A program made the translations under genes and the position numbers. The notes below the pieces were generated by a model. It did no database searches. It was not told where the DNA came from and worked only from the letters and a program-made list of their open reading frames with translations. A DNA stretch of 64,000 bases from Demequina sp. NBRC 110053 (GTDB lineage: Bacteria > Actinomycetota > Actinomycetes > Actinomycetales > Demequinaceae): positions 1,550,817 through 1,614,816 of the forward strand of contig NZ_BBRJ01000002.1 in assembly GCF_002090095.1 (NCBI RefSeq). The letters are read 5' to 3'. Shown here piece by piece: positions 15,979 through 23,863 of the stretch. Position 1 is the first letter of the stretch. Each line of letters starts with the position of its first letter.

Positions 15979-16314
15979 GTGAGCGACGCGCAGGACATCG
16001 AGTCGCGGTGCGACTATTGCGGCAAGGTCGTTTCCGACCGGGGCTGGATCGGCCTCGAGGTCTCGAGACCCAGGGTAGCGCCGGAGGAAGCCAACTATCC
16101 CTTCCCTGACTACCTCAACGAGATCTTCTGCAGCCAGGAGCACGCGGCCCTGTGGCTACAGCAGCCCCTCCCCGACCCCGAGCCGGTGAAGCCGTACGTA
16201 CCTTCCTGGCGGGAGCGGCTCATGGACGTCGGTCTGGTGAGTGCACTCGTGGTGACGGTCGCCTTCGCCGCGGTCGGGCTGACCCTGACGCTGCGGTGGC
16301 TCCTGTTCGACTGA
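15979..16314 (+). CDS. Small zinc-finger membrane-anchored protein
   Basis: A 111-residue protein. Cys11-x2-Cys14 and a later FCSQEH segment give a C-C-C-H set that resembles a small treble-clef (TRASH-like) zinc finger. The last 30 residues (VGLVSALVVTVAFAAVGLTLTL) are one membrane helix, so it is probably a C-terminally anchored protein with its zinc finger in the cytoplasm. GTG start at 15979 with GGGAGG just upstream. I do not recognise a named family. It follows tRNA-Ala and precedes the glycan cluster, with no overlap to either. Confidence 0.75.
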   Translation: MSDAQDIESRCDYCGKVVSDRGWIGLEVSRPRVAPEEANYPFPDYLNEIFCSQEHAALWLQQPLPDPEPVKPYVPSWRERLMDVGLVSALVVTVAFAAVGLTLTLRWLLFD

Positions 16315-16456
16315 CCGGCGCGATGCGGACGTGCGGCCTGCACCGCCGTCCCGACCGAGGCGGTCACCCGCCTCAGCCGACGTGCGAGGCCGCGAGGCCC
16401 GCGCATCGGCCCTGTGCAGTCTCGTCAGCCGGCCCAGGAGGTGAGACGATGCCGCC

Positions 16457-17248
16457 ATGACACGCGACGTGCGCTCCAGCCTCACCATCGATGCGAGCGG
16501 CCCCGTCCGCCTGGTCCTCGCGATCGCCGTGGCAGAAGGGCAGCGGGTGAAGGAGACCCTCGCCGTCACCCAGGACGGCCAGCCCGTCGAGGTCCACGAG
16601 CTCAGCGAGGAGCATGGCGGTCGACTCCACTCGTGCGACGTGACGCAGGGCCGCATCGAGGTCTCCTACTCTGCGACGGTCGACGGCCGCGCCGAGCCGG
16701 CCCTGTTCGACCCCCTCGACGAGATCCGCTATCTGCGACCGAGCCGCTACTGCGAGTCGGACACGCTGCTGGCGGTCGCGGCGGCGGAGTTCGAGGGACT
16801 GGCCTCCTTCGAGCTGCTGGCGGCCGTGTCGAGCTGGGTCGGGACCCGGCTCACCTACGATGGCGCGTCCACCGACCCCACCGATGGCGCCGCCGCGACC
16901 CTGCTGTCGCGCCGCGGCGTCTGCCGGGACTTCGCCCACCTGGTCGTGGCGCTGCTGCGCGCGCTCGACGTCCCCGCCCGGGTGGTCGCCGTCTACGCCC
17001 CCGGCCTCGAGCCCATGGACTTCCATGCCGTGGCGGAGGCGATGATCGACGGCCAGTGGTGGGTCGTGGACGCGACCACGCTCGCGCCGCGCCAGAGCAT
17101 GGTCCGCATCGCCACCGGGCGCGACGCCGCTGACACGGCGTTCCTCACGAGCATCGGCGCCGACATCCAGCTGGTGTCGATGGAGGTCGTCGCGACAGCC
17201 GATGCACTCGCCGAGGACGACGTGCGCGCGCCGGTCCAGCTCGGGTAG
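16457..17248 (+). CDS. Transglutaminase-like cysteine protease-fold protein
   Basis: A 263-residue protein with the bacterial transglutaminase-like core. The catalytic triad is visible: Cys156 in GVCRDFAHL, His190 in MDFHAVAEA and Asp205 in VVDATTLAP. Residues 1-90 form the usual N-terminal beta domain with DEIRYLRPSRYCESD before the core. There is no signal peptide, so it should act in the cytoplasm. Members cleave or cross-link peptides or amides; the substrate is not known. The ATG follows a GACGAT -10 by six bases, so it is probably translated from a leaderless message. The next gene starts 44 bases later with its own -10, so the gene may or may not belong to the glycan operon. Confidence 0.9.
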   Translation: MTRDVRSSLTIDASGPVRLVLAIAVAEGQRVKETLAVTQDGQPVEVHELSEEHGGRLHSCDVTQGRIEVSYSATVDGRAEPALFDPLDEIRYLRPSRYCESDTLLAVAAAEFEGLASFELLAAVSSWVGTRLTYDGASTDPTDGAAATLLSRRGVCRDFAHLVVALLRALDVPARVVAVYAPGLEPMDFHAVAEAMIDGQWWVVDATTLAPRQSMVRIATGRDAADTAFLTSIGADIQLVSMEVVATADALAEDDVRAPVQLG

Positions 17249-17280
17249 CCGCGGCGCGGGGCACCGAGGTCCTCCCGCAC

Positions 17281-17286
17281 TACGGT
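17281..17286 (+). promoter_or_regulatory. -10 hexamer (TACGGT) of the glycan operon
   Basis: TACGGT ends six bases before the GTG at 17293; no ribosome binding site is present, so this is a probable leaderless promoter. Confidence 0.5.
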
Positions 17287-17292
17287 GGAGCC

Positions 17293-18516
17293 GTGGACAT
17301 CCTGGTGGTCGCCTCGACCGTGCCGGCGCACGCCGACGATGCGGTGCCGCGGTTCGTGCTCGACCAGGCGCTCGCGCTTGCTGCAGGCGACCCGGGCGTG
17401 ACGGTGCGGATCCTCGCGCCGCACACGCCAGCGTCGCGCAACCGGCAGTGGCCACAGGCCGAGTCCGCTGACGGGCGCGTGACCCAGGATCGGTTCTCCT
17501 ACGCGCCGCGCTCGCTCGAGACGCTGACCGCGCGCGGCATCATGCCGGCGATTCGCGAGCGCCGCGCGATGGCGGCGGTGGTGCCGCTGCTGGTCGCGGG
17601 CGAGCGCCGTGCGCTGGCCAGGGAGGTCGCCCGCACCCGGCCCGACGTGATCTACGCGCACTGGTTCACTCCACAGGCGATCGTCGCAGCGGGGGTGGCG
17701 CGGCGCGCGGGCATCCCGTTCGGCTTCACGACCCATGCGGCCGACGTCGCCGTCCTGCGGCGGCTGGGTCCGGTCGGGCGATCCGTGGTGCAGCGCGTCA
17801 CCGGCAGGGCCTCGTTCGTGACCGCCGTGAGCCGCCAGACCGCGGAGCGGCTGCTGTCCTTCTACCGTGCCGAGCTGCGCGGCAGCGTCCGCGGCCGGAT
17901 CGCCATCGCCCCCATGGGCGTGAACCTGCCGGAGCAGCCCGCTGCGCCGGGCGATCCACACGCCGTCGCGGTGATCGCTCGGCTGGTCGAGAAGAAGGGC
18001 ATTCAGGTGCTGCTCGAGGCGTGGCCGGCGGTGCGCGCCGCCGTCCCCGACGCGCGACTCGTGATCGCCGGCGACGGGCCGATGCGCGGGCAGCTGGAGC
18101 GGCAGGCGAGCGGCCTCGACGGAGTCGAGTTCGTCGGCTTCGTCACGGGGGACGCGAAGGCTGCGGTCGAGTCCGGGGCCGGCATCGTGGCGGCGCCGTC
18201 CGTCTCCGCTTCCGATGGGGACGTCGATGGGCTGCCCGTCGCGGTGCTCGAGGGCCTCGCTCGAGGTGCGTTCGCCGTGGTGAGCGACGCCTCGGGCGCT
18301 CAGGACATCCTCGGGGGAGGTCCTGCCGGAACCGTGGTGCCCGCCGGCGATCATGCCGCCCTCGCATCGGCCCTCATCGATGCCATGCGACGCGGCGACG
18401 GCGAGACCGACCGCGACGCGGCCGCCGCGCGTGCCGTGGCGGAGACGGTCAGCTGGGACCACCTCGCCCCCCGGATGCTGGCCACCCTGCGGGCTGTGGC
18501 AGGGTTGCCCGCGTGA
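17293..18516 (+). CDS. Glycosyltransferase family 4
   Basis: A 407-residue GT-B enzyme. The N-terminal domain carries the GT4 acceptor side with YAHWFTPQAIVAAGVARRAG and the TTHAADV segment. The C-terminal domain has AVIARLVEKKGIQVLLEAWP, RLVIAGDGPMRGQLER and the donor-binding stretch SDGDVDGLPVAVLEGLARG, where the first Glu of the usual E-x7-E is replaced by Asp. Its stop overlaps the start of the pyruvyl transferase gene by four bases (GTGA, 18513-18516). It probably adds a sugar to a lipid-linked or peptide-linked glycan that the next enzyme modifies. Donor sugar unknown. Confidence 0.9.
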   Translation: MDILVVASTVPAHADDAVPRFVLDQALALAAGDPGVTVRILAPHTPASRNRQWPQAESADGRVTQDRFSYAPRSLETLTARGIMPAIRERRAMAAVVPLLVAGERRALAREVARTRPDVIYAHWFTPQAIVAAGVARRAGIPFGFTTHAADVAVLRRLGPVGRSVVQRVTGRASFVTAVSRQTAERLLSFYRAELRGSVRGRIAIAPMGVNLPEQPAAPGDPHAVAVIARLVEKKGIQVLLEAWPAVRAAVPDARLVIAGDGPMRGQLERQASGLDGVEFVGFVTGDAKAAVESGAGIVAAPSVSASDGDVDGLPVAVLEGLARGAFAVVSDASGAQDILGGGPAGTVVPAGDHAALASALIDAMRRGDGETDRDAAAARAVAETVSWDHLAPRMLATLRAVAGLPA

Positions 18517-19769
18517 GGGTGCTCGTCGTCAACTCGGACCTCGCCGCGAACCGCGGGGACCGCGCCATCGCGGCCGGCCTGGTCACGCTGATCCGCGACG
18601 TCCTCCCGGGAGCGGACATCACGCTCGTCTCCCAGCATGCCGAGCGAGACGCCGCATGGTTCGGCACCGAGGTGCTCGCGCAGGGCATCCACTCGCTGTC
18701 GCCGCTGGGCCTCGTGCGCCTCATGCGCGCCGCACGGAAGGCGGACGTGGTGCTGTGGGGCGGTGGCGAGCTCTTGAAGGACTACACGAACCGCCTGGGC
18801 GTCTGGTACTGGGCGGTGAAGATGAGGTGCGTGGCCTGGGCCAACCCTCGGGTGATCGGAGTCTTCCAGGGCATCGGCCGCACCGAGGGGGCGTCCAGCC
18901 GGCGTCTCATCGCCGCGACGGTGCGCCGCACGCGCGCGTTCCTCACCCGCGACGAGCAGTCGAAGGGGCTGCTCGAGTCATGGGGAGTCCCGCCCGGCCT
19001 GGTGACCGCGAGCTTCGACAGCGCGGTCTACGCAGCGGGTGTGCCCGATCGCGAGCTGCCCGAGGGGCTGACCGACCTGCTCCCCGACCGCTACGCGGTG
19101 GTGGCACCACGGCGCTGGTTCCACTACGCCCAGGGAGGCTGGCTGCCCCACCGGTGGCGTCGCGGCTCCGGCACCTCGCGCGGTGGCGGCGGCTCACGAC
19201 GCGCCGAGCTGTTGACGCAGCGCCTGGTCGCGGCGATCGACGCGCTCGTCGAGTCGCACGGCGCCGTCGCCGTGGTCCCCATGCACATGGACGAGGACCC
19301 CGCGTACGCGATCGAGCTGCGAGCGCGCGCCGCCCGACCCGACCGCGTGGTCGCGCTCACGGCGGACTCGCTGGGTCCTGAGGATGTGCGCGCGGTCATG
19401 GCCGGCGCGGACGTGGTGGTCGCGCTGCGACTGCACGCGGGCATCGTCGCGATGTCGGCAGGCGTGCCCACGCTCACCTACTACTACGTCGACAAGGGCA
19501 GGCTCTTCGCAGGCCAGGCGGGCGCGAGCGCCTATGCGCGCCCCATCGAGAGACTTCTCGAAGCCGATGCGCTCGCGGAGCTGGAGGGCCTCGTTGCCTC
19601 GGTCGAGGCGGACGGGGCGCAGCGGGACGAGTCCGCAGCGCGGCTGGCCGACATGCGCGATCGGCTGCGCGAGGACTTCGAGGCCGCGCTCGCCCAGGCG
19701 GGCGTGACGACCGCGGCGGCGAGCCCCGGTGAGCGGGGCGCTGACGAGACGCTCGGGGACGGCGCATGA
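18513..19769 (+). CDS. Polysaccharide pyruvyl transferase family protein
   Basis: A 418-residue protein of the family that includes CsaB, which adds ketal-linked pyruvate from phosphoenolpyruvate to sugars of cell-wall or exopolysaccharides. Visible features are the N-terminal NSDLAANRGDRAIAAGLV segment, the Gly-rich loop LWGGGELLKDY, VIGVFQGIGRT, and the C-terminal LRLHAGIVAMSAGVPTL, the conserved His segment. A low-complexity Gly/Arg-rich insert at about residues 208-230 is unusual. It overlaps the GT4 gene by GTGA and the next gene by ATGA, so the three are made together. Pyruvylated wall glycans can anchor S-layer (SLH) proteins; whether that applies here is inference. Confidence 0.88.
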   Translation: MRVLVVNSDLAANRGDRAIAAGLVTLIRDVLPGADITLVSQHAERDAAWFGTEVLAQGIHSLSPLGLVRLMRAARKADVVLWGGGELLKDYTNRLGVWYWAVKMRCVAWANPRVIGVFQGIGRTEGASSRRLIAATVRRTRAFLTRDEQSKGLLESWGVPPGLVTASFDSAVYAAGVPDRELPEGLTDLLPDRYAVVAPRRWFHYAQGGWLPHRWRRGSGTSRGGGGSRRAELLTQRLVAAIDALVESHGAVAVVPMHMDEDPAYAIELRARAARPDRVVALTADSLGPEDVRAVMAGADVVVALRLHAGIVAMSAGVPTLTYYYVDKGRLFAGQAGASAYARPIERLLEADALAELEGLVASVEADGAQRDESAARLADMRDRLREDFEAALAQAGVTTAAASPGERGADETLGDGA

Positions 19770-20752
19770 CGGGGGAGTCGACGGGGCGCGCCGAGGTCCC
19801 CGCCCGTCCGCCGGCGCCCGCGCCAACACGCTCCCGGTGGCGCACCGGTGCGACGTGGGCGTTTTACGCGGCGATCGTGGCGGCGTTCGCCTGGTTCGCG
19901 TGGACGGTCGACTGGCAGGCGCTCCAGGGGATCGACCTCGGCTGGGCATGGGTCGTCGCAGCCACGGCCGTGGCGATCGCCTTCCGCTACCTGGGCGTCG
20001 TGGTGTGGCGCGTCGTCCTCGTCCGGCTCGGCGCGCGCCGCATGCCTCCCATGCGCGTGCTCGCCGACGTCTACGCGCGGGCGTGGCTCGCGCGCTACAT
20101 CCCCGGCACGCTGCCGTGGATCGCCGGCAAGATCTACCTGGCTGCCGAGCAGGGCATCTCGAAGTCCCGCCTCGCCGTGTCGACGCTGGTCGAGTCGGCG
20201 GCGCAGGTGGTCGCGGTCGGTGCGGTTTCGCTCACGCTGCTGGCGACGGATCCGCGCCTGGGCGAGATCTCACCGACGCTTCGGGTGCTGGTGGCCGCAG
20301 GCGCGGTGGCCGCGTTCGTCGCGATGGCCCCGCCGGTCTTCAATCGCCTTCTGGTGCTGGGCTTCAGGCTGCTGCGGCGCGGGGCCGCCGTGCCGGTGGG
20401 GTGGCCCGTCGTGCGCGACGCGGTGCTGCTCTACGGCGGCGGAGCTCTGCTGTCGGGGCTGGCGTATGCGCTGCTCATGCGCTCCGTGGTGCCGGACGCC
20501 GTCGGCCGCGACCTGCTGTTCGCCGTGGGCGCGTTCGGCTTCGCGGGCGTCGTCGGAATCCTGACGCCCTTGGTTCCGAGCGGCCTGGGGACCAGGGACG
20601 CGACCCAGCTGGTGCTGCTGCTGCTGATCCTGCCCGCGCCCACCGCGGCGCTCGTGGTGCTGCTCAGCCGCGTGTGGTCCGCAGCTGTGGACGTGCTGTT
20701 CTGGGCGATCGCCGCCGGGTGGGCGAGGCTCAGGCCCGTGCGTGCTCCGTGA
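19766..20752 (+). CDS. Flippase-like integral membrane protein (UPF0104/LPG synthase TM family)
   Basis: A 328-residue protein with about eight membrane helices, the first at residues 30-47. Two signatures of the lysylphosphatidylglycerol synthase TM-region family are present: RYIPGTLPWIAGKIYLAAEQGI and the late loop GILTPLVPSGLGTRDATQL. In LPG synthases the domain flips aminoacylated lipid; stand-alone members often sit with glycosyltransferases and are thought to move lipid-linked products. Here it is translationally coupled (ATGA, 19766-19769) to the pyruvyl transferase, so moving a glycan intermediate is a reasonable guess. Its 3' end overlaps the convergent ornithine cyclodeaminase gene by 23 bases. 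Confidence 0.88.
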   Translation: MTGESTGRAEVPARPPAPAPTRSRWRTGATWAFYAAIVAAFAWFAWTVDWQALQGIDLGWAWVVAATAVAIAFRYLGVVVWRVVLVRLGARRMPPMRVLADVYARAWLARYIPGTLPWIAGKIYLAAEQGISKSRLAVSTLVESAAQVVAVGAVSLTLLATDPRLGEISPTLRVLVAAGAVAAFVAMAPPVFNRLLVLGFRLLRRGAAVPVGWPVVRDAVLLYGGGALLSGLAYALLMRSVVPDAVGRDLLFAVGAFGFAGVVGILTPLVPSGLGTRDATQLVLLLLILPAPTAALVVLLSRVWSAAVDVLFWAIAAGWARLRPVRAP

Positions 20753-21761
20753 CGGTGAGACCGAACAGGTCCTTGGGGTCAGCCGGATCCGCGATGAGGT
20801 CGATCTCCTCGACGAAGTCCGTGCCGTGCACGGACGCGAGCAGGAATCGCAGCGCGGAGAAGTCCTCCATCGCGAAGCCCACCGAGTCGAAGACGGTGAT
20901 CTGCGCATCGGCCGTGCGCCCCGGCGCCTCGCGGTTGAGCACGTCCCACAGCGCCGTGACCGGGAAGTTGGCCGGCATCTGCTGGATCTCGCCCTCGATG
21001 CGCGTCTGCGGCTCGAACTCGATCGCGACCACGTCCGCCTGCGTCAGGATCGCCGCCTCCAGCTCCGTCTTGCCGGGGCAGTCGCCGCCGATGGCGTTGA
21101 CGTGGACGCCAGGCTCGATCATGTCCGCCGTCAGGACCGTGGCATTGGTCTTGTCGGCGGTGCACGTCGTGATCACGTCGGCGCCGGCGACGGCGTCCGC
21201 TGCCGACGACGCGCGGCGCACGCGCAGGCCAGAGCCCCGCATGTTGCGCTCGAACTTGTCGAGAGCGGCCGGATCGGTGTCCCAGACGGCGACGGACTCG
21301 ATGCCCACGGCGGCCCGCATGCCGAGCGCCTGGAACTCCGCCTGGCTGCCGGCGCCGATGAGGGCGAGGTGAGTGGAGCCGGGACGCGCCAGCGCGCGCG
21401 CCGCCACTCCCGAGGTCGCCGCGGTGCGCAGGGCGGTGAGCAGCGTCATCTCGGCCATCAGCACGGGGTAGCCGCTGGACACGTCGGCGAGCACGCCGAA
21501 CGCCGTCACGGTCTGCAGCCCGCGCGACGGGTTGGAGGGATGGCCATTGACGTACTTGAAGGCGTACTGCGCGCCGTCCGAGGTGGGCATGAGCTCGATG
21601 ACGCCCACAGGGGAGTGCGAGGCGATGCGAGCCGTCTTGTCGAACCGACGCCAGTGGCGCAGGTCCTCCTCGACCGCGTCCATCATTGCCGCGACGATGG
21701 GCTCGGCTCCGACGGTCGCGATCCACCGCCGCATCTGCGGCACTCCCACGAACTGCACCAT
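20730..21761 (-). CDS. Ornithine cyclodeaminase family protein
   Basis: A 343-residue enzyme of the ornithine cyclodeaminase/mu-crystallin family, which converts L-ornithine to L-proline and ammonia using NAD as a hydride carrier. The dinucleotide fold is clear (LALIGAGSQAEFQALG), followed by ITTCTADKTNATVL, and HVNAIGGDCPGKTELE, which carries the catalytic Asp region (GGDCPGKTE) typical of true ornithine cyclodeaminases of this branch. The ATG at 21761 is chosen for its GGAGG ribosome binding site; the open frame extends 49 codons further but crosses the promoter of the divergent regulator. A dimethylargininase gene lies 5 kb to the right and an Lrp regulator is divergent, pointing to arginine/ornithine catabolism. 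Confidence 0.92.
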   Translation of the reverse strand: MVQFVGVPQMRRWIATVGAEPIVAAMMDAVEEDLRHWRRFDKTARIASHSPVGVIELMPTSDGAQYAFKYVNGHPSNPSRGLQTVTAFGVLADVSSGYPVLMAEMTLLTALRTAATSGVAARALARPGSTHLALIGAGSQAEFQALGMRAAVGIESVAVWDTDPAALDKFERNMRGSGLRVRRASSAADAVAGADVITTCTADKTNATVLTADMIEPGVHVNAIGGDCPGKTELEAAILTQADVVAIEFEPQTRIEGEIQQMPANFPVTALWDVLNREAPGRTADAQITVFDSVGFAMEDFSALRFLLASVHGTDFVEEIDLIADPADPKDLFGLTVTEHARA

Positions 21762-21841
21762 GTGCCGCCTCCACCTGAGCTCCATGCCGCGCGCCTGCCG
21801 CGAGGACCCTGCCAGTCTCGCAAAGTGGAGGTGAGGATTTC

Positions 21842-21872
21842 TTGACAGAAGGAGGGGTTCCTTGCGTAGTCT
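21842..21872 (+). promoter_or_regulatory. Promoter of the Lrp-type regulator gene
   Basis: A perfect -35 TTGACA at 21842-21847 is followed by TAGTCT 19 bases later. The spacing is longer than ideal. The 161-base region is shared with the divergent ornithine cyclodeaminase gene and is the natural place for regulator binding. Confidence 0.5.
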
Positions 21873-21922
21873 CATGCCCAATCGCATGATTCGTGCGGCT
21901 ACGCGCAACTCTTGGGGAGAAG

Positions 21923-22390
21923 ATGAGCGTCGACGCCCTTGACCGGCGAATACTGGCCATGCTGCGAGCCGACGGCCGCGCGAGCTTCGCCCAGATGGGG
22001 GACGAGGTGGGCCTCTCGCCCTCGGCGGTCAAGCGGCGTGTCGACCGACTGGTCGCCGACGGCGTCATCCAGGGCTTCACGGCGCTCATCGACCCAGAGA
22101 TCGAAGGGCGCTCGACCGAGGCGTACGTCGAGCTGTTCTGCCGCGGCACCGTCGCCCCTGCCGAGCTCACCCGCATCCTCAGCCAGATCCCCGACGTCGA
22201 CGAGGCGTTCACCGTGACCGGCAGCGCAGACGCGATCGTGCGCATCCGCGCGGTCAGCCCACCGGCGCTCGAGATCGCGCTCGAGCGGGTCCGACTCGCG
22301 CCCCAGGTCGACTCCACGCGGTCCGCGATCGTCCTGTCACGACTCTTCGGCCCGCACGCGGCTGACCCGCTCGACGGCGGTTCGCGGTAA
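21923..22390 (+). CDS. Lrp/AsnC family transcriptional regulator
   Basis: A 155-residue protein with the classic two parts: an N-terminal winged helix-turn-helix (VDALDRRILAMLRADGRASF, then VGLSPSAVKRRVDRLVADGVI) at residues 3-55 and a C-terminal RAM ligand-binding domain (about 65-140). The ATG at 21923 has GGGGAGA upstream; an in-frame ATG at 21893 would add ten residues without a binding site. Lrp proteins sense amino acids and usually control the divergent gene; here that is ornithine cyclodeaminase, so ornithine, arginine or proline is the likely ligand. This is an inference from position. Confidence 0.92.
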   Translation: MSVDALDRRILAMLRADGRASFAQMGDEVGLSPSAVKRRVDRLVADGVIQGFTALIDPEIEGRSTEAYVELFCRGTVAPAELTRILSQIPDVDEAFTVTGSADAIVRIRAVSPPALEIALERVRLAPQVDSTRSAIVLSRLFGPHAADPLDGGSR

Positions 22391-22536
22391 GGTCACGGAA
22401 CAGCCACGACGGCCGCGGGTCGGGAACCATTCACCGTTCCCATCGGTTGTCGAGGTGCCCCAGCGGCCCGCGCGGCCGCTCTCGCGCGCCTGGTGAACGG
22501 CCTGCGCCACCTGAACTACGCAAGGAGCCCTTTCCT

Positions 22537-23514
22537 GTGAACAAGCACCTGCCCTGGGCTGCGGCCTCCGCCGCGGCCGTCCTGGTCCTCGCCGGCTGCG
22601 CGAGCGGCGGCGACGATCCGCAGGATGGCGGCGAGTCCCAGCAGCCGTCCGCGGACGCCAGCACCAACGCCTCCGGCGACGGCTTCGGAGCGCCTGAGGA
22701 CATCGCGATCCTCGAGGGCCTCACCTGGACCGAGGACGCCGAGGGCAATCCCACCCTCGAGTTCGAGTCGCCCAGCTCGGTGAGCGCCGTCGCCACCCTG
22801 GTCAAGGATCCGGGCGAGGGCGACCCCGTCGCCGCCGGCCAGCTGGTCGCGCTCGACTACACGATGGTGAACGGGTCGGACGGCAGCGTCCTGTACTCGA
22901 CCTACACGGCCGGCGCACCCGAGGCGATCCTCCTCCAGGAGGACACGTTCGACCCCGAGCTGTGGAACGCGCTCCTGTCCACAGGCGAGGGCGGCGAGCT
23001 CATCTACGCGAGCGTGAACCCGGAGGCCACCTCCGCCGACGAGTCGACCACGTACATGGCGATGACGGTCACGGAGGTCGTGGCGCCCCTCGACGAGGTG
23101 GCCGGCGCTGAGGTCGAACCCGAGGCCGGCGTCCCGACCATCACGTTCGGCGAGGATGGGATCCCGGCCGTGTCCTTCGAGGGCGCCGAGAAGCCGGACG
23201 AGCTCGTGATCCAGCCCTTGGTCGAGGGTGAGGGCGCGGTGGTCGAGGAGACCGACACCGTGCTCGCGCACTACACCGGCTGGGTGTGGGATGGCGAGCA
23301 GTTCGACTCATCGTGGGACCGCGGCGCTCCCACCTCCTTCTCGCTGCAGGGCGTGATCCCCGGGTGGACCCAGGGACTGGCCGGGCAGACGGTCGGCTCG
23401 CGGGTGCTGCTGGTGATCCCGCCGGACCTGGGCTACGGCGAGGCCGGCCAGGGCGAGAGCATCCCCGGCGACTCGACGCTCGTGTTCGTGGTCGACATCC
23501 TGGGCGCGATCTGA
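22537..23514 (+). CDS. FKBP-type peptidyl-prolyl isomerase lipoprotein with two FKBP-like domains
   Basis: A 325-residue exported lipoprotein. The N-terminus is a lipoprotein signal (AAVLVLAGC, lipobox LAGC, modified Cys at about residue 23), followed by an acidic, Gly/Ser-rich linker. Two FKBP-like regions follow: a first, degenerate one (about 90-205) and a clear C-terminal one (about 230-325) with VLAHYTGWVWDGEQFDSSWD, FSLQGVIPGWTQGL and LVIPPDLGYGE, the usual FKBP active-site segments. It should assist folding of secreted proteins on the outer face of the membrane. GTG start at 22537 with AAGGAG ten bases upstream. Two FKBP-like domains in one lipoprotein is a known actinobacterial arrangement. 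Followed by a strong terminator. Confidence 0.93.
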   Translation: MNKHLPWAAASAAAVLVLAGCASGGDDPQDGGESQQPSADASTNASGDGFGAPEDIAILEGLTWTEDAEGNPTLEFESPSSVSAVATLVKDPGEGDPVAAGQLVALDYTMVNGSDGSVLYSTYTAGAPEAILLQEDTFDPELWNALLSTGEGGELIYASVNPEATSADESTTYMAMTVTEVVAPLDEVAGAEVEPEAGVPTITFGEDGIPAVSFEGAEKPDELVIQPLVEGEGAVVEETDTVLAHYTGWVWDGEQFDSSWDRGAPTSFSLQGVIPGWTQGLAGQTVGSRVLLVIPPDLGYGEAGQGESIPGDSTLVFVVDILGAI

Positions 23515-23539
23515 CGCCCCCCTGAAGCACTCGGTCGAG

Positions 23540-23572
23540 CGCCGGTCACCCCGCCAAGGGTGACCGGCGTTC
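23540..23572 (+). terminator. Terminator of the FKBP lipoprotein gene
   Basis: A perfect 12-bp stem (23540-23551 with 23558-23569) with loop CGCCAA and a short TT downstream, 26 bases after the stop. Confidence 0.8.
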
Positions 23573-23863
23573 GCCGCTTGTGGCGTGCGCGCGCCGAGGC
23601 GAGCCGCTCACCACACGCGTGCGACTGGTGGGACGCGAGGGACGGATGGGACGGCACACGGTCCTCTCGAGTCACTCCTGTCCCAGCCGTGTGTTGGCGT
23701 GCACGCACGGAGGGCTGCTGCACGAGCGCTCGACCGTGCCCGCGCATCGGCCCCCCGAACGTGCCAGCACTTGGACAGCCCGAACCACGTCAGGGTCGAC
23801 ACGCCGGTGGCGCCACCGGCGGGGGTGCCACGAGCGGGGCCTCGGGCGCGCCAAGGTTCGCGG
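23573..23863. other. Gene-free stretch with a perfect 20-bp palindrome
   Basis: About 290 bases between the FKBP terminator and the stop of the AI-2E family gene. No gene is supportable. It holds a 20-base perfect palindrome at 23812-23831 (CGCCGGTGGC and its complement), which may terminate the minus-strand gene that runs toward it, and one copy of the 9-mer GCCGATGCG (minus strand, 23743-23751). Confidence 0.6.
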
